A stretch of DNA of 33,325 nucleotides from Candidatus Zixiibacteriota bacterium. Lineage in GTDB: Bacteria > RBG-13-66-14 > B26-G2 > WVWN01. Positions 7,296 to 14,699 of this stretch are shown here, in pieces. Both the position numbers and the translations under genes were made by a program. Numbering within the stretch: position 1 is the first letter of the stretch; each line of letters starts with the position of its first letter. The DNA lies in the NCBI GenBank assembly GCA_011773985.1, contig WVWN01000008.1, positions 1 through 33,325 of the forward strand. Reading direction: 5' to 3'. The notes below the pieces were generated by a model, which saw nothing but the letters and a program-made list of their open reading frames with translations, searched no databases and was not told the origin of the DNA.

Positions 7296-9320
7296 TTAAC
7301 CCAGGCCTATCAGGCGGCCGCCCTGGTAGATAAGCGTTGCGGTCAGCCAACCCAATATAATGGTGTAGCCCGCGGCGAATAACGTCCAACGCCACGAGCC
7401 GGTCTCGCGGCGTATGACGGCGATGGTCGCGACGCAGGGTATGTAGGTGAGGGACATGACCATAAAGGCGTACGCAGACAGCGGCGTGAAGGTCGTGCGC
7501 AGTACGGCCGTTAGCCCCTCTTCGCCCGCGCCGTATAGGACCCCCAACGTCGAGACGACCGCCTCCTTCGCGACGACGCCGGCGGCGAGGGCGACCGCCG
7601 GTTCCCACTCGCCGAAGCCGGCAGGATGGAGGACGGGCGCGAACGCGGCTCCCGCGGTCCCGAGGATGCTGTCGCGGCTCGCGTACGCCACGCCCGGCGG
7701 CAAGTTGGCGAGGCCCCATATCAGAATGCTCGCGGCGAATATAATGCCGCCCGCGCGTTTGACGAACTCGCGCGACCGCTCCCACGCGTGCAGTAGCGCG
7801 CCGCGTAGGGTAGGCGCGCGGTAAGGGGGGAGCTCCATCACGAAATGCGCCGACTCCCCCGGGAATAATATTTTCCCAAATAGTTTGGCCGCGATAACGG
7901 CGAGGACGATCCCCAGAAGGTACAACGACCAAACGACCAGGCCGCGGCGGCCGGCGAAAAAGGCGCCCGCGAAGAGCACGTAAATCGGCAAACGCGCCGA
8001 GCAAGACATCAACGGGATAACCATGATCGTTATCATCCGCTCGCGTCGCGTCTCGAGGGTTCGCGTCGCCATAATCGCGGGCACGTTGCAGCCGAAGCCC
8101 AATATCAACGGGATGAAGCTGCGGCCGTGGAGGTTGAGTTTATGCATGAATTCGTCCATGACGAACGCGACGCGCGCCATATAGCCGGAGTCTTCCAGGA
8201 CCGCGATAACCAAAAACAGTAGGAATATATTGGGAAGGAAAACGAGGACGCTTCCGACGCCGCCGAGGACACCGTCGACGACGAAGCTGGTGAGAAGCGG
8301 CGACGCGGACGCGGTCCACGCGGCGACGTTCGCGCCCAGCCGGCCGAGGCTCCACTCGAGGCCGGCGACTACAGGCGCGGCGAGTTTAAACGTTAGCTCG
8401 AACGCGGCGTACGCCGTAACCAGGAATATTGGCAAGCCAAGGCGGCGGCTGGTTACGATTTTGTCTATCCTGTCGGATACGGTCACCCGCAGCGGCGACG
8501 GCGCTCTGGGGCGGACCGCGTCCCTTAATAGGCCGGCGATGAAGCCGTAGCGGTAGTCTGCAACCGCGACGACGGCGTCATCTCCTATTACGTTTTGGAG
8601 GTGGGAGGCCGCGCGGGCCGCGTCGTCGGCGACGGCTTCACCCCCCGCTATTCCGCGCACCAACGCCGTTACCCTTTCGTCGCCCTCGAGGAGTTTGAGC
8701 GCGAGCCAACGGCGCTCGAGCGAGGGCGGGAGGCCGTCGAGATTCGAGAGTCGCGACGTTAGCTTTTCAATATGGGGCTCGAGCTCGTGGCCGTAGTTTA
8801 TGCGTATCGGCCAATCGGCCGGGCGTTCGGCCGCGGCCGCGTTAACCGCGGCTTTGAGCTCGTCGATACCCCGAGCCGTCGTACCCACGGTCGCGATTAC
8901 CGGCACGCCCAAGAGCCTCGAGAGCACGCCGGACTCGAGGTCGAACATCTTCTCGGCGACGTCGAACATGTTCAGCGCAACGACGACGTTGGCGCCCATC
9001 TCTAGGAGTTGCGTCGTCAGGTAGAGGTTGCGTCCGAGGTTGGAGGCGTCGACGACGTTTACGATTACTTCGGCCTCGTTCGAAAGTATGAAATCGCGCG
9101 CGATGACTTCATCCAAGGAGTACGCGCCCAGCGTGTACGTACCTGGTAGGTCGACGACGCGGACGCGGGCGCCGCGGTATTCGTACTCGCCCTCTTTTTT
9201 TTCGACGGTTACGCCGGGCCAGTTGCCGACGTGTTGGCGGCCGCCGGTGAGGCCGTTGAATATCGACGTCTTACCGGCGTTCGGATTGCCGGCGAGCGCT
9301 ATAGTTACGTTTTCGGGCAA
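7296..9320 (-). CDS. feoB: FeoB ferrous iron transporter
   Basis: This 674-residue protein has the FeoB layout. The N-terminal G domain has G1 GNPNAGKTS (11-19), a VGNWPGVTVEKKEG switch region, G3 DLPG (57-60) and G4 NMFD (117-120). A helical GDI-like segment follows to about 270, then a polytopic membrane domain. The latter contains GFGCNVPAIMATRT and SCSARLPIYVLFAGAFF, the conserved gate motifs with their cysteines. FeoB takes up Fe(II) across the inner membrane, controlled by GTP binding. The only possible in-frame start after the upstream stop is TTG 9320, with a weak purine-rich stretch before it. At 674 residues it is slightly shorter than many FeoB proteins. A perfect palindromic operator lies 13 nt upstream of the start, between feoA and feoB. 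Confidence 0.96.
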   Translation of the reverse strand: MPENVTIALAGNPNAGKTSIFNGLTGGRQHVGNWPGVTVEKKEGEYEYRGARVRVVDLPGTYTLGAYSLDEVIARDFILSNEAEVIVNVVDASNLGRNLYLTTQLLEMGANVVVALNMFDVAEKMFDLESGVLSRLLGVPVIATVGTTARGIDELKAAVNAAAAERPADWPIRINYGHELEPHIEKLTSRLSNLDGLPPSLERRWLALKLLEGDERVTALVRGIAGGEAVADDAARAASHLQNVIGDDAVVAVADYRYGFIAGLLRDAVRPRAPSPLRVTVSDRIDKIVTSRRLGLPIFLVTAYAAFELTFKLAAPVVAGLEWSLGRLGANVAAWTASASPLLTSFVVDGVLGGVGSVLVFLPNIFLLFLVIAVLEDSGYMARVAFVMDEFMHKLNLHGRSFIPLILGFGCNVPAIMATRTLETRRERMITIMVIPLMSCSARLPIYVLFAGAFFAGRRGLVVWSLYLLGIVLAVIAAKLFGKILFPGESAHFVMELPPYRAPTLRGALLHAWERSREFVKRAGGIIFAASILIWGLANLPPGVAYASRDSILGTAGAAFAPVLHPAGFGEWEPAVALAAGVVAKEAVVSTLGVLYGAGEEGLTAVLRTTFTPLSAYAFMVMSLTYIPCVATIAVIRRETGSWRWTLFAAGYTIILGWLTATLIYQGGRLIGLG

Positions 9321-9332
9321 AGCGTGGTCTTC

Positions 9333-9352
9333 TTGTTAGGCATGCCTAACAA
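9333..9352. promoter_or_regulatory. DtxR-type operator between feoA and feoB
   Basis: TTGTTAGGCATGCCTAACAA is a perfect 20-bp palindrome. Its TTAGG/CCTAA arms resemble the DtxR/IdeR box, and its TGTTAG/CTAACA arms recur in the site in front of the regulator gene. It lies inside the operon, 13 nt upstream of the feoB start. It may control a second promoter or act as a roadblock. Confidence 0.8.
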
Positions 9353-9367
9353 CGGCGTAAAAAATTT

Positions 9368-9649
9368 TTATCTATCTGGGCACGTTTCCTCGGCCGGGCA
9401 TTCGCCGCATACGTCCTCGGGCGCTTCGGCCGCGAGGATTTTCGCGGCGACGCCCCGGCCTACGGCTATACGGGAGTTGTTGAAACAGAGCCTTACGGGC
9501 CCGTACCTGTTTTCGACGACGTGGATGTCGGCGCCGGGGACGAGCCCCAACGCGAGGAGTCGTTGCTTCAAACCGAGGCCCGCGTTTATCTTGGCTACGC
9601 GCACCGTCGCGCCTATTTCGAATTCCAATAATGATTTTAAGTTTCCCAA
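9368..9649 (-). CDS. feoA: FeoA domain protein with Cys-rich tail
   Basis: The 93-residue product contains a FeoA SH3-like domain (about 8-75), with IGATVRVAKI, GLKQRLLALGLVPGADIHV, PVRL and GRGVAAKIL in the usual order. FeoA is a small cytosolic partner of FeoB. The final 18 residues add three cysteines (C81, C84, C90 in CGECPAEETC), which an ordinary FeoA lacks; a metal or redox role is my inference. The start is TTG 9649, and an in-frame TTG at 9628 is possible but would remove residues before the domain. It lies 15 nt after the regulator stop and is probably co-transcribed with it. Confidence 0.9.
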   Translation of the reverse strand: MGNLKSLLEFEIGATVRVAKINAGLGLKQRLLALGLVPGADIHVVENRYGPVRLCFNNSRIAVGRGVAAKILAAEAPEDVCGECPAEETCPDR

Positions 9650-9664
9650 GTTCGCCGCATCCGT

Positions 9665-10090
9665 TTATTTTCGATTGCGTTTTTTCCGACGGCTTTTGTT
9701 TTTTGACGAGGCGACGTACTCGCTCAGGCGGGAGGCGGTTTCGGCGCTCAGGCCGTGCTCGAGGGCGCAGGCGTCGCGCTCCGCGGTGGCGTGCGATACG
9801 CCCAGTACGTCCTCCAGAAACGTTACGAGCGTGTCGTGGCGCCGTCGGACTTTCCGCGCGAGCGCCCGTCCCTTGGCGGTTAGGCTTACGCGGCCGTACC
9901 GGGCGGATTCCGCGAGCCCCTTTTCGACCAGCCGCCGGACGGCTTGCGTTACTGAGGCTTTGGCCACCTCCAGGTAGTCGGCGATGGATGAAACGCGCGC
10001 CGGCGGCCCGAGGTCGAATACCGCCTCGAGGTAGTCTTCGAGCGAAGGCGTTAACCTTTTCGGCCTGGCTGCGTGAAAGTCAGAGTCCAT
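9665..10090 (-). CDS. DtxR/MntR-family metal-dependent repressor
   Basis: The protein has 141 residues: a winged helix (LTPSLEDYLEAVFDL, then SIADYLEVAKASVTQAVRRLVEKGL) and a dimerisation helix region, with no SH3 domain, so it is MntR-sized. Candidate metal ligands are D19, E22, H85, C108, E111 and H112. DACALEH matches the iron-type DtxR C-x-x-E-H, whereas MntR has Glu in place of the Cys. D19 and E22 are at the positions used by MntR. The gene leads the feo operon, so iron-dependent repression of feoAB is the likely role. The ATG is immediately preceded by the operator, with no Shine-Dalgarno, suggesting a leaderless transcript. The C-terminus is strongly basic (KNKSRRKKRNRK). Confidence 0.92.
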   Translation of the reverse strand: MDSDFHAARPKRLTPSLEDYLEAVFDLGPPARVSSIADYLEVAKASVTQAVRRLVEKGLAESARYGRVSLTAKGRALARKVRRRHDTLVTFLEDVLGVSHATAERDACALEHGLSAETASRLSEYVASSKNKSRRKKRNRK

Positions 10091-10108
10091 TGTTAGTTAA
10101 GCCTAACA
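10091..10108. promoter_or_regulatory. DtxR-type operator overlapping the feo operon promoter
   Basis: TGTTAGTTAAGCCTAACA has perfect 6-bp arms (TGTTAG/CTAACA) shared with the site at 9333-9352. It touches the regulator's ATG and covers the presumed -10, as expected for an autoregulated iron repressor. Confidence 0.8.
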
Positions 10109-10126
10109 TATTTCTTGGCCGGCGTC
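10098..10126 (-). promoter_or_regulatory. Possible promoter of the regulator-feo operon (leaderless)
   Basis: On the minus strand TTGACG is followed after 17 nt by TAGGCT, a weak -10, and the predicted start falls at or next to the A of the ATG at 10090. An alternative -10, TATGTT, is only 12 nt from the -35. Confidence 0.45.
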
Positions 10127-10352
10127 AAGTTTTTTACCGCTTCGTTCCGGGGGAGCGTGCAGGTTGCTCGGAAATCGAGCTTACGTTTCAATCGCGCGAA
10201 GGACGTTATTTAAAAGGGGAAAGTTTCAACTGGCTAGCGGAATACACGCCCAGGGGTGATCCGTGGCAGCGTGCGGACTTTATGCGAAGGCGAAGGGCAG
10301 AAAGGCAACTTAGGCGTTTCGGTCGAACCGGTGGCGGGTAGAGTTGGCCGGC
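10127..10352. other. Gap with no recognisable gene
   Basis: About 220 bases between the divergent iron regulator and the converging end of the glycosyltransferase gene. Open frames exist here, but none has a start with a ribosome-binding site or a product I recognise. I see no hairpin with a T tract. Confidence 0.5.
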
Positions 10353-12521
10353 CTATTGCAAATCGCCAACCGTCACCTCGACGCGGCCCCCGGCAACTCC
10401 CCTTAACCTCACCGCGCCCAGGCCGAAGGGTAGGCGTTCGCGGTCGGCAAGGGGCGCGAGCTGCGTATTCAAATACCACAGGAGCGGCGCCGCCACCGGG
10501 ACGTTCGAGACGGAGGCCTTCTTGAAATAGGCGCGTACTTTTCGGCCGTCGTCGCGGAGCGCTACCGTAACCGCGAGGGGTGCGTTTCCGTAGCGCGCGC
10601 GAGCTGAAAGGTTGCCGGCGTCGAAAGCCACCGCGGCGTCCCTCAAACCCGGGAGGGCATCTTCCAACTTCCCCGCCAGGTCCTCGTCCTCGGCTTTGAA
10701 GCTAAGCGAGACGGAACCCAACCTGAGCAATTGCACCTCCCCGTAAGGCGCCCACGGGTTAACGACGACTTCGCGGAGCAAGACGTCCAGGTCGGCGACG
10801 GGCGTGCCGGCCACTTTTCCCGCCCGCGCCCGGACCCGGATAAATTTAAAGTAGCCCTTTTGGGGCGCCGCGGCTCGAGCCTCAGTCGCCACGTTCCTTA
10901 AATCGCTAAGTAGTTCCGGGTAGGCACGGCCGGCTAAAGACGAAATTTCTGCTAGCCGCGGCGTAAACGCCGCGCGCGGCCGGACCTGGCGGCGGTAGAG
11001 GGTAGCTGTGGAGCCGTCGTCCAAGCGGTAGCGCGCGACTTCGGCGTAGGCGTCGCGGAACCACGCCGGGTCGCCTCGCAGTTTGGCAAACGCCTTCCAG
11101 CCCGGGTCGTCGCCCTGGTCGCCGTCCTTCGCGATTATGAGGTCGCAGAAGTTGGGGAAATCTTCTCGGGGGCGGAAGATGTTCGCGTTTTGGCGGTCGC
11201 GCGTCGCGTAGTATTGGAAAGTTATACCGGCGAAGGTGGCGACGTTAGGTACTACGCAGAAATTCGCGCGGCGCCCCTCGCGCCGTTCCCATGCGACGAC
11301 CCCGCGGAGTATGGCCGCTATGTGCCAATACTCGCGACGCGGTTTCTCGTTGTCGTAGACGAGGAGGCGATGCCGGAGCGGTTTCCAGACGTACCGCGCC
11401 GGGAGGTCCCCGACGCCGAAACTCGTTATGAAAAAAATAGCCAGCGCGTACGCCGCCGCCAGCGACGCCAGCGCTATTTGGAGACGCCGGGGCCTGAGCG
11501 AGGCGAAGGCCACGCCGAAGGCCACGGCAAAGGCCGGGAGCAAGGGCGCCGTGAAGCGGTAGTCCTTGTTCCGTATCAACGTCAGGATGATGTAGGAGCC
11601 GAGTATCCAAAAGAGAAGGAGAACCCACCCGGGCCGCCGCCGGACCGCACAATAGATCACGGCTACGGCGCCGGCCGCGAGCATGACTATACCCAGCTGA
11701 TAGACGGCGGCCGAGATATAGTGGGAGAAGGAGGCCGAGGTGAAGACGGCCGGGTCGCCCTGGCCTACCGCCTCGAGCGCCGTGTGGCGCGCGGCATTAA
11801 CGAGGTGGAATAGGTGGCGAAGGTACCACGGGCAAGCTACGACGAAAGCCGTCGCCGACGCCGCGCCGAAGTGAAGGAGGCGGACCGGCCGCGAGGCCGC
11901 GTCCCCCCTCGGCGCGAAGACCGCCCAGACGGCGGCCGGTAATACAAAAGCTACGACGGTCCACTTGACCAAGGCCGCGAGCCCGAATACGGCGCCGAAG
12001 GCCAGCGACGCGTAGCGGCGGGTGAAGCCGTCCGTATAGACGAGCGCGAGCATCGCCGCGGCCGCCGCGGCCGTCGTCGGCACGACGAGCGCGTAGAAGC
12101 GCGTGTAGTTGTAGAGGAAGGGGGTGAACGCGGCGAACAAGGCCCCGGCGACGCCTGCCCCTAAGCCGCCGAGCCGCCGGCCCAAGGCGAAGACGGCCCC
12201 CACCAACACTACGAACCATACGAAGTTGGCCGATACCGCGACCGCCTCCTGCCGGCCGAAAAGCGGATAAGCGAGCGCCGCCGGCAAGCGACTCAGCGGC
12301 GGATAGTATTCGTCGACGTCGACGAGCTCTCGCCAACGCCCTTCCATTAATAGGTCGGAGTAGTCGAGCGATTTTTTTAGGTGGTTAGCGAAGTCCCAGG
12401 AGGGGGGAACGTCGTACCGGCTGAGCCAGACGAGGTCGGCTACGAAGTGAAACGATAGGACCGCGGCGACGGTCACTACGGCCCAAAAGGCGGGCGACCC
12501 CAGCTCGAGTTTTTTAAACAT
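10353..12521 (-). CDS. GT39-like membrane glycosyltransferase fused to a DUF2993/LmeA-like domain
   Basis: The 722-residue protein starts at ATG 12521. Residues 1-375 are a polytopic GT39/ArnT-like (GT-C) module. It has an acidic first loop (SRYDVPPSWDFANH), an EYYPPLSRLP segment, and about ten hydrophobic helices. Such enzymes transfer sugars from polyprenyl-phosphate carriers on the outer face of the inner membrane. Residues about 390-520 form a soluble loop domain with AKDGDQGDDPGW. The last ~190 residues resemble DUF2993/LmeA-type lipid-binding domains, with LRDDGRKVRAYF, SNVPVAAPLLWYLNTQL, then LPFGLGAVRLRGV and VEVTVGDLQ at the C-terminus. I know of no standard fusion of this kind. Donor and acceptor are unknown. 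It lies downstream of two further GT39-like genes on the same strand. Confidence 0.75.
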   Translation of the reverse strand: MFKKLELGSPAFWAVVTVAAVLSFHFVADLVWLSRYDVPPSWDFANHLKKSLDYSDLLMEGRWRELVDVDEYYPPLSRLPAALAYPLFGRQEAVAVSANFVWFVVLVGAVFALGRRLGGLGAGVAGALFAAFTPFLYNYTRFYALVVPTTAAAAAAMLALVYTDGFTRRYASLAFGAVFGLAALVKWTVVAFVLPAAVWAVFAPRGDAASRPVRLLHFGAASATAFVVACPWYLRHLFHLVNAARHTALEAVGQGDPAVFTSASFSHYISAAVYQLGIVMLAAGAVAVIYCAVRRRPGWVLLLFWILGSYIILTLIRNKDYRFTAPLLPAFAVAFGVAFASLRPRRLQIALASLAAAYALAIFFITSFGVGDLPARYVWKPLRHRLLVYDNEKPRREYWHIAAILRGVVAWERREGRRANFCVVPNVATFAGITFQYYATRDRQNANIFRPREDFPNFCDLIIAKDGDQGDDPGWKAFAKLRGDPAWFRDAYAEVARYRLDDGSTATLYRRQVRPRAAFTPRLAEISSLAGRAYPELLSDLRNVATEARAAAPQKGYFKFIRVRARAGKVAGTPVADLDVLLREVVVNPWAPYGEVQLLRLGSVSLSFKAEDEDLAGKLEDALPGLRDAAVAFDAGNLSARARYGNAPLAVTVALRDDGRKVRAYFKKASVSNVPVAAPLLWYLNTQLAPLADRERLPFGLGAVRLRGVAGGRVEVTVGDLQ

Positions 12522-12631
12522 CGAATCTCGTCGGCGCAGACTGCGTTAAATATTTAACGGCGAGATTTTCCGCCGTTCGCAAGTTCAAACCGTGCCCTGA
12601 GCCGTAAAGGGACCGTGCGGCCTTTGTACGG

Positions 12632-14569
12632 CTATTGGGCCCTCTCGACGGTTACATATTTTAGTTCGAACGAAACCCCTTCGGGCCCGAGGCATCTGAC
12701 TGCGAGGTGGCGGAAATATGGCGGGGCCGATAGCCGCGGCGTCTTCACGACCTCTTCGCCCCGGATCTTGCGCTTGGCGACCGCCGCGCCGTCGACCTCC
12801 AAGGCCACTTCCGGATATCCTTGCAAGACTTTAAGTTGAACTTCTAATACGAAGTCCTTCGCCGGTGCCGTAAAAAACGTCGCGGCGCGGGCAGGCGCTT
12901 TCAGTAAATATCCGCCGTCTATTGTCGGCATCGTCCGCGCGGGGGCTGCCTCGGAGCGGACCCATTTTTTATCAAAAATCAGTGTTCGCCGCGGCGCGTT
13001 AAAGCGGCGTAGTACGTCATCGTCTAAACGGTAGATCGCCACCGCAGGGTTAAAACCGTAACCCGGACTCTCTAATCTGAGCACCAACTTCGAATTACCC
13101 GTTATCGATTCGTAGTTCGAGCGTAACTCCTCGGCTCGGCGGGGGTATCTCTCGACGAGCTCAGAGTGCTCCCTGGCCAGGTCCTGGGTTATTAAATAAG
13201 TAAAGCCGCCCGCGGCATATTCGGTTGCGTTATTGGTTAATAAATAGGGGCCCGCGTGTATTTCGTATTTGTCCGGGTTAATAGGAGGCGTTTCAATCTG
13301 CCCCCCCTTGTCCAGCGGTACGTAATTGCTTGCCGCTTTAGCGATGCGTTGGGGCCACGGAACGTTATCTTCAAACCACTTTTTCGCTATCGTCCTGTTA
13401 TCCTCCCGAAGTAAGAGCCCGGTTTCGCGTGCAGTAATTACGACCGGTCTTAGCCAAAATAACGCTGCCAAGAGCACGAGGGCGATATAGTATGCCGAAG
13501 GCTTCGCGCGTCGGCGTAGGCTTTTAATTAGGCACGCGCCGGCCAAACCTGCCAATAACGCTCCGTAAGGCAACAACGGTTGCAAATTTCTTACGTGGGT
13601 TACTTTAATCGAGGCGAGGAATAAAAGGTAACTCGCGGGTAAAACAAAAAAAGTAAAAGCCCCTAGCCTTTGCCGAAACGCAAGGATAAATACGCCTGCC
13701 GCGGCTAAAATAGTCGGCCCGGGCGTTAGCGCGTAACTCCAAGAGGAATCTAAAAACCTTCGCAACGGCAACCCGAACCTACTGGTCGCATCCCCGGCGG
13801 CGAAATAATGCCGGGCTTCCCAAAAGGTGTCGCGGAGGAAAAGTTGATTCTCGAATATTATCCCGGGCGTTAACGCCACAAACGCAAGGGCGGCGATAGA
13901 ACCGAAACCAACGACCTTAGTCCAGTCTCGGGTGCGCGCCGCGATTACGATAAGGGCGGCTCCCGCAAAAAAGGCTCCGTTATACTTTATGCTGACCGCG
14001 GTTCCGAATACTATGGCCGCTGCGCATAGCGTTCTCCAATCCCTTCGTTCTAAATATAAGAAAAGTAAGAACGCGCCGAGAAAAGCCGCGGCGGCCATGG
14101 GTACGTCCGTGGTCAACCACCGCGACCCGGCAACGTGCAAAGGCGAAAGCGCCAATACGGCCCCGCCAATGAAACCTGCTACGCGGTCGTTCCAAAACCG
14201 AACCGCGAAATAATATGTTAACGAAACGGCACCCGCCCCGATAAAAGCAGTCACCGAACGGCCCACGAGTAAAAAATCCGATAACGCCATCGAATTCGCG
14301 GAGGCGAGGCCGTGCTTAAGGACGAAAATTAAGACACTCAAGGGGACGAAGCCGAATTGCCAATAAATATAGCCTGTCGGGTAGGAATAAAAATGAGGGA
14401 GGATGTCGCCCGACGAAACGAACCGCGATATCGGTGCCGCGAGGAAATACTCGTCCCATTGGTACATATGCGGCAAGCCGAAGTCGATTCCGACTAGCCG
14501 AATCGCGAGAGCGCTTAGGAATAAACCGGCCGGTATCGCGGCGCGCGGTGCCAGGGCCCTAAGGCGCAA
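12632..14569 (-). CDS. GT39-like membrane glycosyltransferase (paralogue A)
   Basis: This 645-residue GT-C-fold protein has an N-terminal helix and the motif VGIDFGLPHMYQWDEYF, whose acidic pair resembles the GT39 catalytic loop. About ten transmembrane helices follow to residue 385, then a 260-residue extracytoplasmic domain. The start is TTG 14569 with GGAGAGG just upstream. An ATG at 14585 has a better-placed GGAGAAA, but encodes only an eight-residue peptide (MGEAAFAP) in another frame. It is a close relative of the next gene upstream on this strand (14700-16664): both share GLPHMY.WDE, the internal PINPDKYE/PIDPYKYE region and a C-terminal beta-sandwich (EVDGAAVAKR and EVDGTAVARR). Probable role: modification of a cell-surface glycan or lipid; substrate unknown. 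Confidence 0.85.
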   Translation of the reverse strand: MRLRALAPRAAIPAGLFLSALAIRLVGIDFGLPHMYQWDEYFLAAPISRFVSSGDILPHFYSYPTGYIYWQFGFVPLSVLIFVLKHGLASANSMALSDFLLVGRSVTAFIGAGAVSLTYYFAVRFWNDRVAGFIGGAVLALSPLHVAGSRWLTTDVPMAAAAFLGAFLLFLYLERRDWRTLCAAAIVFGTAVSIKYNGAFFAGAALIVIAARTRDWTKVVGFGSIAALAFVALTPGIIFENQLFLRDTFWEARHYFAAGDATSRFGLPLRRFLDSSWSYALTPGPTILAAAGVFILAFRQRLGAFTFFVLPASYLLFLASIKVTHVRNLQPLLPYGALLAGLAGACLIKSLRRRAKPSAYYIALVLLAALFWLRPVVITARETGLLLREDNRTIAKKWFEDNVPWPQRIAKAASNYVPLDKGGQIETPPINPDKYEIHAGPYLLTNNATEYAAGGFTYLITQDLAREHSELVERYPRRAEELRSNYESITGNSKLVLRLESPGYGFNPAVAIYRLDDDVLRRFNAPRRTLIFDKKWVRSEAAPARTMPTIDGGYLLKAPARAATFFTAPAKDFVLEVQLKVLQGYPEVALEVDGAAVAKRKIRGEEVVKTPRLSAPPYFRHLAVRCLGPEGVSFELKYVTVERAQ

Positions 14570-14607
14570 AAGCGGCCTCTCCCATAACTGATATTTCTCC
14601 TTCGCGG

Positions 14608-14637
14608 ATTATAGTCCTACCCTTAGAAGAAAGTCAA
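14608..14637 (-). promoter_or_regulatory. Promoter of GT39-like paralogue A
   Basis: On the minus strand TTGACT and TATAAT are separated by 18 nt. The start is predicted about 30 nt upstream of the TTG start at 14569. Confidence 0.7.
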
Positions 14638-14699
14638 AGTGTTTAGAGAAGCGGAACGTCCTGTTAACCTCCAAAGGTGGCGCGCCTCGGTTCATAAGT

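Noticed and set aside
7096-8004. 302-codon minus-strand open frame
   Set aside because: Only its last 63 codons are real (the Cys-rich FeoB-associated protein). The rest is out of frame within feoB.
10131-10341. Possible small gene on the plus strand
   Set aside because: The frame extends from antisense of the regulator, has no start site with a ribosome-binding sequence and no recognisable product.
12556-12577. Inverted repeat AACGGCG/CGCCGTT as a terminator
   Set aside because: No T tract follows on either strand. It may be a minor hairpin or an operator, but nothing supports a function.
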